64,000 bases of DNA. Origin: Pseudarthrobacter sp. NamE5. GTDB lineage: Bacteria > Actinomycetota > Actinomycetes > Actinomycetales > Micrococcaceae. The DNA is taken from assembly GCF_005796225.1 (NCBI RefSeq), contig NZ_VAHO01000014.1, positions 1-64,000 on the forward strand. Reading direction: 5' to 3'. Each line of letters opens with the position of its first letter. Position 1 is the first letter of the stretch. Made by a program: the position numbers and the translations under genes. This document shows positions 46,100 through 54,511 of the stretch, piece after piece. A model generated the notes under the pieces. It was not told the origin of the DNA. It searched no databases and saw nothing but the letters and a program-made list of their open reading frames with translations.

Positions 46100-47151
46100 G
46101 CTGCCGCCGGTACTGCCGCCCTCAGTGACGTCCTGCCGCTCTCCCAGGCCTTCAGGATGTGCGCTGACAGCCTGCCGTCAATGGCCATGACAGCGGTGGC
46201 GCCAAAGAGGACGTCATCGAGCAGTCCGGGCTCGGCCTCCACCAGGCCGCCGGCCAGGTCGCGGCCTGCGATCTGCTCGTGGACGGCGTCGGCTTCCACG
46301 TGCTCATCGAAGTAATGGGTCACCTGGGCATCGAAGCCGAGCCGGCGGAAGCCGTTGCCGTACAGGCGGTTGGGCTGGGAGGACGTCATTTCGTAGATGG
46401 CCAGGTGTCCGGTGATCGCACCGCGCAGGCGCCGGTTCAAGCCGAACAGGGACATCAGGTTGACTGCTGCCAGGGAGACGGCGGGGACGTCGTTGACGTA
46501 GGCGCCGTAGTCATCAGTCATGCCCAGGCCGCGCATGGTGCGGGCGAAAAGTGCGCTGTGCATCCGTTCGGGCCGTCCGCCCCCGTACTCATCGGCCTGG
46601 ATTTCCACCAGTGCCGCCTTCGCACGTCCGGAGAGCCGGGGGATGGCGAAGGTGTGCGGGTCCGCTTCCTTCAGCTGGTAGATGGACTTATGGATCAGGA
46701 ATTCCTTCAGCTGTTCCAGGGTCGCCTTCTTCGCCACATAGCGGGAGAGGCTGGGGCCGCCGTCACGCGCCGCCAGGCCAAACAGCACGTCTGCCACGGC
46801 ATCACTGGTGAGCCCCGACGCCGGGGGAAGATCCAGGTCACCGGCCGCCTGGGCAGCGGCGTCCCGCAGGGCTGCTTCGAAAGGCTTCTCGAGCAACTGG
46901 CGGACCCGGACAAGTTCCGGTGCCCACTCCCACTCGTCACTTACGCCCTCAAGCCCGGAGTAGTGGAGTTCATAGAGGCAGAACAGCGCCAGCTGGAGGT
47001 CGTCGTCGGCAATGATGTCCGGGCTTGCGGCGAGCTGGCTGGCCACCAGCCGCTGCAGCTCTTCAAGGCCGCCGGCTTGGATGTCAGGTGCCTCAGCAAG
47101 AACGCCAAACAGGGCGGTGCTGACAGGGCCTCGCGGTTCTGGGATTTTCAT
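46096..47151 (-). CDS. Haem-oxygenase-like diiron oxidase (iron-containing redox enzyme family)
   Basis: A 351-residue helical protein. A full six-ligand set is visible: Glu162, Glu188, His198, His284, Asp288 and His291 (E-x9-H, then HVEADAVH). The spacings E-26-E-10-H and H-4-D-3-H equal those I recall for the diiron site of SznF. Such enzymes carry out N-oxygenation, desaturation or C-C cleavage in natural-product pathways. The substrate is unknown. The start is firmly set by AAGGAG. It leads an operon with a glycosyltransferase and a CDGSH protein. Confidence 0.87.
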   Translation of the reverse strand: MKIPEPRGPVSTALFGVLAEAPDIQAGGLEELQRLVASQLAASPDIIADDDLQLALFCLYELHYSGLEGVSDEWEWAPELVRVRQLLEKPFEAALRDAAAQAAGDLDLPPASGLTSDAVADVLFGLAARDGGPSLSRYVAKKATLEQLKEFLIHKSIYQLKEADPHTFAIPRLSGRAKAALVEIQADEYGGGRPERMHSALFARTMRGLGMTDDYGAYVNDVPAVSLAAVNLMSLFGLNRRLRGAITGHLAIYEMTSSQPNRLYGNGFRRLGFDAQVTHYFDEHVEADAVHEQIAGRDLAGGLVEAEPGLLDDVLFGATAVMAIDGRLSAHILKAWESGRTSLRAAVPAAA

Positions 47152-47223
47152 GATGCTCCTTCAGGTCTGGCTTGGTGCCGGTCCTGGCCGTCTTCCCTGA
47201 CGGCCGGGGGTCGGGGACAGGGG

Positions 47224-47730
47224 TCAATGGCGACGGGTGCCGGGCGGGGAAGAGCTGGTGGCAGGCGCGGTACTGTTTTCGGTGGTTGTGCTGGGGGCCG
47301 GGCCGCGGGCCAGCATGACGGCCAGGGCGATCATGGCCAGGCCCAGGGAAAGGTGCAGCCAGTTGTCCGCATTATTCGCGGGGACGAAGTTGGCGGGCGT
47401 AGTGTCGCCCACCAGGAGGCCATACAGCCACAGGACCAGGTAAACGACGCCGCCATAGACCAGGAAATTCCTGGCCTGTGCGTGGGTGGCCGCCATCAGG
47501 ACGCCGGCAACCCCAAAGAGCAGGTGGACCAGGTTATGCAAAACGGAAACCTGGAAGATTCCCAGCAGCAGGGCTCCGGAGCCATGCCCGGCCGGGCTGA
47601 GGGACTCCAGGTTGGAGGTGACGCCGGGAATGAAACCCAGGATGCCGGCCAGGCAGAAGACGGCACCGGTTCCAAGTGCGGCCCTTTGCAGGCCTGTCCG
47701 CGCGCCTCTCAGTCGGGTGCTGGCTGCCAT
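47224..47730 (-). CDS. DUF4383 membrane protein
   Basis: A 168-residue protein with four hydrophobic segments. LHNLVHLLFGVAGVLMA and NWLHLSLGLAMIALAV carry the family's paired His residues in membrane helices. Function unknown. A GAGGAG site precedes the ATG. It lies 72 bases upstream of the diiron enzyme gene on the same strand. Its promoter region holds overlapping inverted repeats. Confidence 0.9.
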   Translation of the reverse strand: MAASTRLRGARTGLQRAALGTGAVFCLAGILGFIPGVTSNLESLSPAGHGSGALLLGIFQVSVLHNLVHLLFGVAGVLMAATHAQARNFLVYGGVVYLVLWLYGLLVGDTTPANFVPANNADNWLHLSLGLAMIALAVMLARGPAPSTTTENSTAPATSSSPPGTRRH

Positions 47731-47762
47731 GTACTGTACTCCTCAAAACCCGGGAGACAACA

Positions 47763-47789
47763 TAGTAAGCATGATTACTAATATATGCT
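47763..47789. promoter_or_regulatory. Overlapping inverted repeats before the DUF4383 gene
   Basis: TAGTA-N8-TACTA (47763-47780) and AGCAT-N12-ATGCT (47768-47789) overlap in an AT-rich patch 33 bases upstream of the start codon. They look like a regulator site; the protein is unknown. Confidence 0.5.
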
Positions 47790-47878
47790 AAGCAGCCTTG
47801 GTGCTTGTTCGCTGCTGGACACCAGGGCGCGCTTCCCGAATTCTCCCACAACCGGATGATCCGGGGCGCAAGGCAGCT

Positions 47879-48088
47879 CTACCCTTCCGGACTGTTCCAA
47901 GCATAGGGGTTCGCATGCTGGCCGCCACGGCGGCCGTGCTCATACCCCTGCTGCCAGGACTTTCCGACGGCGGTCACCAGCTCCGCCAGCAAGGGGTAGT
48001 AGGGGTGGTCCGGGCCGATGTAGATCATCTCCTCCGAGGCCTTGTCCAGCGCCGCCCGGACGGGGTTCTCGGCCTGCCCGCCTGTCAC
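47879..48088 (-). CDS. Small conserved-looking protein of unknown function
   Basis: A 69-residue protein, mainly helical, with YIGPDHPYYPLLAELVTAVGKSWQQGYEHGR. It has no membrane segment or known motif. GTG start overlaps the stop of the UPF0303 gene by four bases, which supports its reality and suggests a shared transcript. Confidence 0.6.
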   Translation of the reverse strand: MTGGQAENPVRAALDKASEEMIYIGPDHPYYPLLAELVTAVGKSWQQGYEHGRRGGQHANPYAWNSPEG

Positions 48089-48636
48089 GGCGCACCGTCA
48101 GCCGCTGCGGATTGCAGGACCTCACGCAGGGCTTCCACCACCAGGTTGTGGTCCTGTACCTGGGGAAGGCCGGAAACGGTGACGGTGGCTACGGATCCCA
48201 CCCCGGTGACATAGATGGGAAAGGAACCGCCATGCGCGGCGTAGACGGTTTCGTCGAACCAGCCCTCGTCCTCAATCCGGCCGCCTCGGAGCCGGCCGCG
48301 CAGGCCCACCAGCAGCGAAGGGACCTCGTACCGGGCCGCTGTCCGCTGCTTCGCCCGGATCCAGTGTCCGTTATCAGGGGTGGCGCCGGGCAGGGCCACA
48401 TGGAAAAGGACCTGCTCGCCCTTGGTGATGTCGATGGCTATGGGCAGCGCGCGTTCCTTGCCCAGCTCGACCAGGAGCAGCCCCAGGTTGAGGGCGTCAT
48501 CCAGGGAGAACCCGGGAAACTGCAGTTGGTGGATTTCCCCTTCGATCCGGCCAATGAGTTGTTCCAGCGAGCCCTCCGGCTGCACGGCATCGGAGTCGGG
48601 ATCGTAGCCGGTCACATCCGGCAGATTGGCAGTCAT
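48085..48636 (-). CDS. UPF0303 / HbpS-like family protein
   Basis: A 183-residue protein of the UPF0303 branch of the GlcG/HbpS superfamily. The central pattern LPIAIDITKGEQVLFHVALPG and FPIYVTGVGSVATVTVSGLPQ is characteristic. HbpS itself binds haem, but this has not been shown for UPF0303 members. ATG 48636 is preferred over upstream in-frame codons, which lie across the riboswitch region of the opposite strand. Confidence 0.88.
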   Translation of the reverse strand: MTANLPDVTGYDPDSDAVQPEGSLEQLIGRIEGEIHQLQFPGFSLDDALNLGLLLVELGKERALPIAIDITKGEQVLFHVALPGATPDNGHWIRAKQRTAARYEVPSLLVGLRGRLRGGRIEDEGWFDETVYAAHGGSFPIYVTGVGSVATVTVSGLPQVQDHNLVVEALREVLQSAAADGAP

Positions 48637-48713
48637 GGCCCACAATCTACTCCTCCTGGGATGTAAACTGGACCACGCCCAACAGGGTGAAGCATTACCG
48701 ACAGAATCATTCA

Positions 48714-48833
48714 ACGACAGGGGAGCGCCGCCGTCGGAGCTGGCCATGCCAGGGACCGCAGGTGGGCGCTGAGAGTGCGGACAGCCGCAGACCCTCGAAC
48801 CTGATCCGGTTAGTACCGGCGCAAGGGAGTCGA
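48714..48833 (+). ncRNA. TPP riboswitch (THI element)
   Basis: The region has the THI-box core: GGGGAGC at the left, CTGAGAGTGCGG, then ACCCTCGAACCTGATC-CGGTTAGTACCGGCG and AAGGGAGTCG at the right. CGAC (48715) and GTCG (48829) can close the first helix. Thiamine pyrophosphate binding should switch off the transporter genes that follow. Confidence 0.95.
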
Positions 48834-48846
48834 GTTTCTCGAAGTC

Positions 48847-48875
48847 CGGCAAACGGCAGTCCCTGCCTTTTGCCG
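48847..48875 (+). promoter_or_regulatory. Hairpin in the TPP riboswitch expression platform
   Basis: CGGCAAA and GGCAG pair with CTGCC and TTTGCCG as a nested stem just after the aptamer and 32 bases before the ykoE start. It probably forms the switching helix. There is no strong T-run, so control of translation or Rho access is as likely as direct termination. Confidence 0.5.
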
Positions 48876-48907
48876 CGCTTTCCCCTCCTGTTCCTCAGGA
48901 GGATCAC

Positions 48908-49531
48908 ATGGCAACTACAGCTATCAAGAAGACCACAAGCAAGTCGTGGCGCGTCGTGGACATCGTGGTGGCGGCCCTCATCGCCATCGCCGGCGGTGTC
49001 ATTTTCTGGGCCTGGTCCCAGGGCGCCGCCGCCGTGTCCGCACCCATGAACGCCGTCTACCCGCCCCTGACCGGCCTGATCGCCGGCGGCTGGATGATCC
49101 CCGCAGTGCTGGGCATGCTCATCATCCGCAAGCCCGGCGCGGCACTGTTCTGCGAGACCGTCGCGGCCACCGGCGAGCTCCTCATGGGCTCCCAGTACGG
49201 GGCGTCCGTACTGTTCTCCGGCTTCGTCCAAGGCCTGGGCGCCGAAATCATCTTCGCTTTCTTCGTCTACCGGAAGTTCAACCTGCCGGTCTCGCTGCTG
49301 GCCGGCGCCGCGGCCGGTCTCTTCTGCGGCCTGAACGACTCCTTTGCGCCGTGGGGCTGGAACATCGCCTACTCGGGCGGGGACAAGCTGGCCTACATCA
49401 TCTTCACCATGATCTCCGGAGCAGTCATCGCCGGCGCCCTGTCCTGGATTGCCACCCGCGGGCTGGCGAGGACCGGCGTCCTCAGCTCCTTTGCCTCCCG
49501 CAAGGCGGCAACGGAGCCCGTCTTCTCCTGA
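48908..49531 (+). CDS. ykoE: ECF transporter S component, YkoE type
   Basis: A 207-residue membrane protein with about six helices (AMNAVYPPLTGLIAGGWMIPAVLG-type segments, split here by loops, and FCETVAATGELLMGSQYG). YkoE is the substrate-binding subunit for hydroxymethylpyrimidine or thiamine. Control by the upstream TPP riboswitch supports this. AGGAGG precedes the ATG. The stop overlaps the ATPase start (TGATG). Confidence 0.92.
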   Translation: MATTAIKKTTSKSWRVVDIVVAALIAIAGGVIFWAWSQGAAAVSAPMNAVYPPLTGLIAGGWMIPAVLGMLIIRKPGAALFCETVAATGELLMGSQYGASVLFSGFVQGLGAEIIFAFFVYRKFNLPVSLLAGAAAGLFCGLNDSFAPWGWNIAYSGGDKLAYIIFTMISGAVIAGALSWIATRGLARTGVLSSFASRKAATEPVFS

Positions 49532-51084
49532 TGACGGCCACGTCCCATCACAGCACCCCGGTTGTAGCGCGGCCGGCTGCCATCAGCGCCCGGGGGTGGG
49601 GCTGGCGGCATGCCGGGCGCGCCAGGCCTGCCGTCCGTGCCCTGGACCTGGACATCCGGCCGGGGGAGCGGGTGCTGCTCCTTGGCCCGTCCGGCGCCGG
49701 GAAGTCCACGCTCCTCCACGCCTTGGCGGGGGTGCTGGGAGATGTTAACGACGACGGCGAGGCCGGCGACTCTGATGAGTCCGGTTCGCTGCTCGTTGAC
49801 GGCGCCTACCCCCGGGAACAGCGTGGGCGCGCCGGCCTGATGCAGCAGGACCCGGAGACCCAGGTGGTCCTTTCCCGCGTGGGCGACGACGTCGCCTTCG
49901 GCGCCGAGAACCTCGCGGTGCCCCGGGACGCCATCTGGGCCCGCGTGCATGAGGCGCTGGACGACGTCGGACTTTGCCACCTGCCGCTGGACCACCCGAC
50001 GTCGGCCCTGTCCGGGGGGCAGAAGCAGCGGCTCGCGCTCGCCGGCATCCTGGCCATGCGGCCGGGGCTCATCCTCCTTGATGAGCCGACAGCCAACCTG
50101 GACCCTGCCGGCGTGCTGGAAGTCCGTGATGCCGTGGCCCGCTGCCTGGATAAGACCGGTGCCACGCTGCTGGTGGTGGAGCACCGGGTGTCCGTATGGA
50201 AGGACTTGGTGGACCGGATCGTGGTGCTGCAGCCGGGCAGCGCCACGGACGGCGCCGTGCTGCTGGATGGCCCGCCGGACCAGGTGCTTGCCGACGCGCG
50301 GGCCATGCTCACGGCCGCCGGCGTTTGGGTGCCCGGGTACGTCCCCGAAACGCGCTTGCGTGCGGGCAGCCCTGCCCGGGGAACGGGAAACCTCCTGATC
50401 GCCGCGGAAAAACTGGCAGTATCCCGTGAACGCCCTCGCCGCAGCGGCTTCCGCAAACTGCCGCCGGTGCCCGTGCAGGAGGACATCGCAGCCCAGGTCC
50501 GGGCCGGGCAGGCGCTGACCGTTACCGGGCCGAACGGTGCGGGAAAGTCGACGTTCGCCCTGACCCTTGCCGGCCTGCTTGAACCGGTGGACGGCGCGGT
50601 TTCGGCAACCACTGACCTGAGCCGTGGAGCCGGCATAGATCCCTACAAATGGAAAGCCGAGCAGCTCATCGAGCGGATCGGCACGGTGTTCCAGGAGCCG
50701 GAGCACCAGTTCGTCACCGGGAAGGTCCTGGACGAACTGCTGTTTGGCCCGCGGCACCTGGGCCATGGCAAGGAGCGTGTGGACGAACTCTTGGAGCGGC
50801 TGAGGCTCACCCACCTCGTGGACGCAAACCCCTACACACTCTCCGGCGGGGAGAAGCGGCGGCTCTCGGTGGCTACGGTCCTGGCGGCGCATCCGCAGGT
50901 GCTGGTCCTGGACGAGCCCACCTTCGGGCAGGATGCCAACACTTGGGCGGAGCTGGCCTCCTTCCTGTCGGAGTTGCTGGACGCCGGCACCGCCGTAGTT
51001 TCGGTGACCCACGACGCCGAATTCACGGCTGCCCTGGGCGGAACGGAGCTGAGGCTGGTACCCGCGGAACCGGTGGCGCCATGA
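49531..51084 (+). CDS. ykoD: ECF transporter ATPase with two ABC domains, YkoD type
   Basis: A 517-residue protein with two ATPase halves. The first has GPSGAGKSTL, LSGGQKQRLAL and LILLDEPTANLDP; the second has GPNGAGKSTF, LSGGEKRRLSV and LVLDEPTFGQD. It drives the YkoEDC importer. Start ATG 49531 is fixed by the coupled TGATG overlap; the longer open frame upstream is the ykoE gene in another frame. Confidence 0.94.
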   Translation: MTATSHHSTPVVARPAAISARGWGWRHAGRARPAVRALDLDIRPGERVLLLGPSGAGKSTLLHALAGVLGDVNDDGEAGDSDESGSLLVDGAYPREQRGRAGLMQQDPETQVVLSRVGDDVAFGAENLAVPRDAIWARVHEALDDVGLCHLPLDHPTSALSGGQKQRLALAGILAMRPGLILLDEPTANLDPAGVLEVRDAVARCLDKTGATLLVVEHRVSVWKDLVDRIVVLQPGSATDGAVLLDGPPDQVLADARAMLTAAGVWVPGYVPETRLRAGSPARGTGNLLIAAEKLAVSRERPRRSGFRKLPPVPVQEDIAAQVRAGQALTVTGPNGAGKSTFALTLAGLLEPVDGAVSATTDLSRGAGIDPYKWKAEQLIERIGTVFQEPEHQFVTGKVLDELLFGPRHLGHGKERVDELLERLRLTHLVDANPYTLSGGEKRRLSVATVLAAHPQVLVLDEPTFGQDANTWAELASFLSELLDAGTAVVSVTHDAEFTAALGGTELRLVPAEPVAP

Positions 51085-51881
51085 GGCAGGAGCTGAACCT
51101 GCGCGGCAGCCAGGCCCTGCTGAACCGCGCCAATCCCCTGAGCAAGTTCGCCGCCGTCTTCCTGATCACTGCCGTGCTGGCACTTTCGATCGACTGGGTT
51201 TCAGCCTCGGTGGCCCTGGTGTTCGAGCTCCTGCTGTTCCCGCTGGCAGGCCTCACGCTGACGCTGCTGTGGCAGCGCGGCTGGCCCCTTATTATCGCCG
51301 CTGCCATCGGCGGATGGAGCACCTCCATCCTGGCGCCGGACAGCGGAAGGACGCTGATCGACGTCGGCATCTGGACGATGAGTGAAGGTTCGCTGGAACT
51401 GGGGGTGGGGTTCATGCTGCGCGGACTGGCAATCGCGCTGCCCGCCGTGCTGCTGATGAGCTGCACCGACCCCACCGACCTCGCCGATGCGCTGGCCCAG
51501 AAGGCGCGCCTTCCACACCGGTTCGTGCTGGGAACGCTCGCTGCCATGCGCCTGGTGGGCCTAATGGCCGAGGAGTGGCAGGCCATCGGCATGGCCCGCC
51601 GTGCCAGGGGAGTGGGTTCCCGTGGGAGTGTGCTGCAGCGGGTGAAAGCCACCCTTGGCCAGAGCTTCGGACTCCTGGTCCAGGCAATCCGCCGGGCATC
51701 GAGGCTGGCGATAACCATGGAAGCCCGCGGTTTCGGCGGGGGGCCGCGGACGTGGGCCCGCGAATCAACCTACAGTGCGTTGGACGCGTGGGTGCTGGCC
51801 GGGGGTGTGGTGATGGCGGCAGCGGCGGTTGTTGCTGCGGTGGCCCTTGGCACGTGGAATATGGTGTGGCTGGGCAGCTGA
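51081..51881 (+). CDS. ykoC: ECF transporter T component, YkoC type
   Basis: A 266-residue membrane protein with the EcfT pattern: NPLSKFAAVFLITAVLAL at the start, and two coupling-helix motifs of the A-R-R/A-R-G kind (MARRARGVGS and TMEARGFGGG). It joins the ATPases to YkoE. The ATG overlaps the ATPase stop by four bases. Confidence 0.92.
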   Translation: MRQELNLRGSQALLNRANPLSKFAAVFLITAVLALSIDWVSASVALVFELLLFPLAGLTLTLLWQRGWPLIIAAAIGGWSTSILAPDSGRTLIDVGIWTMSEGSLELGVGFMLRGLAIALPAVLLMSCTDPTDLADALAQKARLPHRFVLGTLAAMRLVGLMAEEWQAIGMARRARGVGSRGSVLQRVKATLGQSFGLLVQAIRRASRLAITMEARGFGGGPRTWARESTYSALDAWVLAGGVVMAAAAVVAAVALGTWNMVWLGS

Positions 51882-51893
51882 TTTCCAGGCGGG

Positions 51894-52733
51894 TTATGGG
51901 CAGGGGTAGTTGTAATCGAAACCCTGCAGGACGAACTGGGTAAGGGCCACCCTGCCGCCGCCGGTGAGGGGTGCGTTCGAGCAGGCGCTGGCCGCACCCG
52001 AGGCGTTGAGGGAGCCTGCCAGCCAGCTCGGCAGGGAGTACAAATTGCTTGAACTGCTGACTGTTCCAACAATTTGTTCCCACTGCTGGCCTGTGGAGTA
52101 GATCCCCACTTTCGCGCCGATGCTGTGAAAGAAGTCCGTCATGCCTTCCAGGACGGCCCGGTTGGCATTTTTGTCCGTGCCGGACCAAGTGTTTTCGGTT
52201 TCTACGTCCAGCCACCAGAAATAGCCGGCGGGATTGGATACCCCACGGAGGTAGGCGTCGTCGTAGGCCTTTGCGTAGCCGTACATGTAAGCGCAGGCCT
52301 TGCCATGGTCGCCGGGCGTGCAAGGGCCGTAAGGGTTGTGGACCGCCCGGCCGGCAGGATATTCGTCATTGTCCGGCCACCAGGAGCCTGCGGCGGTCGG
52401 GTTGGCAGTGTTCACGTACAGCGATACGGTGGGCTGTTCCGGATGGCCGGCCGAGTCCTCCGCCCACCTGAGCTGTTCTGCCAGGCAGGGGTTGGAGTTG
52501 TTGGCCAGGCCGTTGTTGACACCGACAATGGCAAAGGCTTGTCCGGTGGGTAAGCCGGTGGTGCACTGCGGCCAGGAGATGTCGTTGCCGAGCACGGACT
52601 GTTTTCCTTCCCCGGGCGAGGGTGACGCAAAGGAGGGGGAGCCCGACAACTGCAGGAGGGCAGGCACCAGCAGGAAGAGCAGCCACAGCGCAACTCCTAT
52701 GGGCGGTGCCGGACTGGAACGGGTGCGGCGCAT
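51894..52733 (-). CDS. Secreted GH25-like domain protein
   Basis: A 279-residue exported protein. The signal peptide (GVALWLLFLLVPALLQL) is followed by a TIM-barrel-like domain that begins GNDISWPQCTTGLPTGQAFAIVGVNNG and includes YFWWLDVETENTW and KVGIYSTGQQW. This resembles lysozyme-family GH25/DUF1906 folds, with DVE as the possible acidic site. Catalysis is unproven. A GGAGG site precedes the ATG. Confidence 0.78.
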   Translation of the reverse strand: MRRTRSSPAPPIGVALWLLFLLVPALLQLSGSPSFASPSPGEGKQSVLGNDISWPQCTTGLPTGQAFAIVGVNNGLANNSNPCLAEQLRWAEDSAGHPEQPTVSLYVNTANPTAAGSWWPDNDEYPAGRAVHNPYGPCTPGDHGKACAYMYGYAKAYDDAYLRGVSNPAGYFWWLDVETENTWSGTDKNANRAVLEGMTDFFHSIGAKVGIYSTGQQWEQIVGTVSSSSNLYSLPSWLAGSLNASGAASACSNAPLTGGGRVALTQFVLQGFDYNYPCP

Positions 52734-52886
52734 GCTGCCTCCGTTGCCGCTGGACGAAGAACGTACTCTCCAGTGTCCTGCCCCTTTTGGAGCGCGGTCA
52801 AGGAGCTGAAAGTCCTATTTCTATCGCATGTAGTGGGTAAACGCTCTCCGTTCTTCAATTGTGAGGGGCGAATTGATGACAAGTAA

Positions 52887-52898
52887 ATCATTTATGAT
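52887..52898 (+). promoter_or_regulatory. Palindrome at the start of the XRE-MurA gene
   Basis: ATCAT-TT-ATGAT lies 12 bases before the ATG in an unusually AT-rich patch for this genome. It is a candidate operator for the HTH domain encoded by the gene itself. Confidence 0.5.
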
Positions 52899-52910
52899 AT
52901 ACATTGGATC

Positions 52911-54434
52911 ATGACGCAGGAAACCGCTGAGCACGTTGCCGCCATGTTGAGGGATGCCCGGAGCGAGAAGGGCTGGACCCAGGGCCAGCTGGCTGCCGAG
53001 CTGGGAACGAGCCAGAGCGCAGTGGCCCGGATGGAGCAGGGCAAGCAGAACCTGAGCCTCAAAATGATCCAGCGCCTCGAAACCATTTTCGGCCGGAGCA
53101 TCGTCAACGTGGGCAAGCCCCAGATGACCCACCTGCGGGTGGAAGGCGGCCGCACCCTCTCCGGGGCCGTGGATGTCAACAGCAGCAAGAATGCGGGCGT
53201 GGCGCTGCTTTGCGCCAGCCTCATCAACCGCGGAACCACCATTCTCCGCCGCCTCGCACGGATCGAGGAAGTGAACCGGATCGTCGAGGTGCTTTCCAGC
53301 ATCGGTGTGGAGTGCACCTGGCTCAACGACACAGACCTGGAGCTTCGCCGGCCAGCCGTACTGGATCTGGGTGCCATGGATGTAGAGGCTGCCCGGCGCA
53401 CACGCAGCGTCATCATGCTGCTGGGACCCCTGCTGGATGAATCGGCCAACTACCAGTTGCCGTATGCGGGCGGCTGCGACCTTGGCACCCGCACCGTTGA
53501 ACCCCATATGCAGGCACTGCGCCAATTTGGGCTTTCGGTGGAGGCCACAGCTGGTTTTTACTCCGTCCAGGCCCCCTCCGCGGACACCCGCGACCGCTCC
53601 TTCGTCCTGACGGAGCGCGGAGACACTGTCACCGAGAATGCCATCATGGCCGCAGCCCACCGCGAGGGTACAACCGTCATCCGGAACGCCAGCCCCAACT
53701 ACATGGTCCAGGACCTCTGCTTCTACCTGCAGATGCTGGGGGTGACCATCGAGGGTGTGGGCACAACTACCCTAAGCATCACAGGACGCACGTCCATCAA
53801 TGCCGACATTGAGTACTTCCCTTCCGAGGACCCCATTGAGGCCATGAGCCTTATCACCGCGGGCATCGTCACCAACTCTGAGGTGACCATCCGGCGCGTT
53901 CCCATCGAATTCATGGAAATTGAACTCGCCACCCTGGAACAGATGGGCCAGCAGCTGGAAATCTCCGGCGAGTATATGGCCCGCAACGGCAGGACCCGCC
54001 TGGTGGACGTCACCACCAAGCCCTCCGAGCTGCGTGCCCCGGAGGACAAGATCCACCCGATGCCTTTCCCGGGACTCAATATTGACAATTTGCCCTTCTT
54101 CGCCGTCATTGCGGCAAATGCCCAGGGGCAAACCATGATCCACGACTGGGTGTACGAGAACCGGGCCATCTACCTCACGGAGCTGAACCGTCTCGGAGCC
54201 CAGGTGCAGCTCCTGGACCCGCACCGGATCTACGTCAACGGACCCACCAAGTGGCGGGCTGCCGAGGTGGGATGCCCGCCGGCGCTGCGGCCGGCCGCAT
54301 GCCTGCTGTTGGCAATGCTTGCTGCCCGCGGAGTCTCGGAGCTGCGGAACATCTACGTCATCGAGCGCGGATACGAGGACCTCGCGGAGCGGCTGAATAC
54401 CATCGGCGCGAAAGTGGAGTACTTCCAGGACTGA
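52911..54434 (+). CDS. UDP-GlcNAc 1-carboxyvinyltransferase (MurA-like) with N-terminal XRE DNA-binding domain
   Basis: A 507-residue fusion. Residues about 6-65 are an XRE/Cro HTH ([34 protein letters not shown]). From about residue 70 it is a full-length MurA-type enolpyruvyl transferase. Active-site positions are kept: Lys93-Asn94, Cys189 in [14 protein letters not shown], Arg194, and the Asp in [11 protein letters not shown]. It may therefore be both enzyme and regulator, or a MurA-derived sensor of cell-wall precursors. The C-terminus ends normally for the family. No strong Shine-Dalgarno site precedes the ATG. A standard MurA was not seen in this window. Confidence 0.88.
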   Translation: MTQETAEHVAAMLRDARSEKGWTQGQLAAELGTSQSAVARMEQGKQNLSLKMIQRLETIFGRSIVNVGKPQMTHLRVEGGRTLSGAVDVNSSKNAGVALLCASLINRGTTILRRLARIEEVNRIVEVLSSIGVECTWLNDTDLELRRPAVLDLGAMDVEAARRTRSVIMLLGPLLDESANYQLPYAGGCDLGTRTVEPHMQALRQFGLSVEATAGFYSVQAPSADTRDRSFVLTERGDTVTENAIMAAAHREGTTVIRNASPNYMVQDLCFYLQMLGVTIEGVGTTTLSITGRTSINADIEYFPSEDPIEAMSLITAGIVTNSEVTIRRVPIEFMEIELATLEQMGQQLEISGEYMARNGRTRLVDVTTKPSELRAPEDKIHPMPFPGLNIDNLPFFAVIAANAQGQTMIHDWVYENRAIYLTELNRLGAQVQLLDPHRIYVNGPTKWRAAEVGCPPALRPAACLLLAMLAARGVSELRNIYVIERGYEDLAERLNTIGAKVEYFQD

Positions 54435-54511
54435 TTCCCACCTTCTTTTCACGCTTCGTCATGAAGGCTCCATTGCCTCCAAAACCCCTCAGTCTGGCGC
54501 AGAATGGCAGT

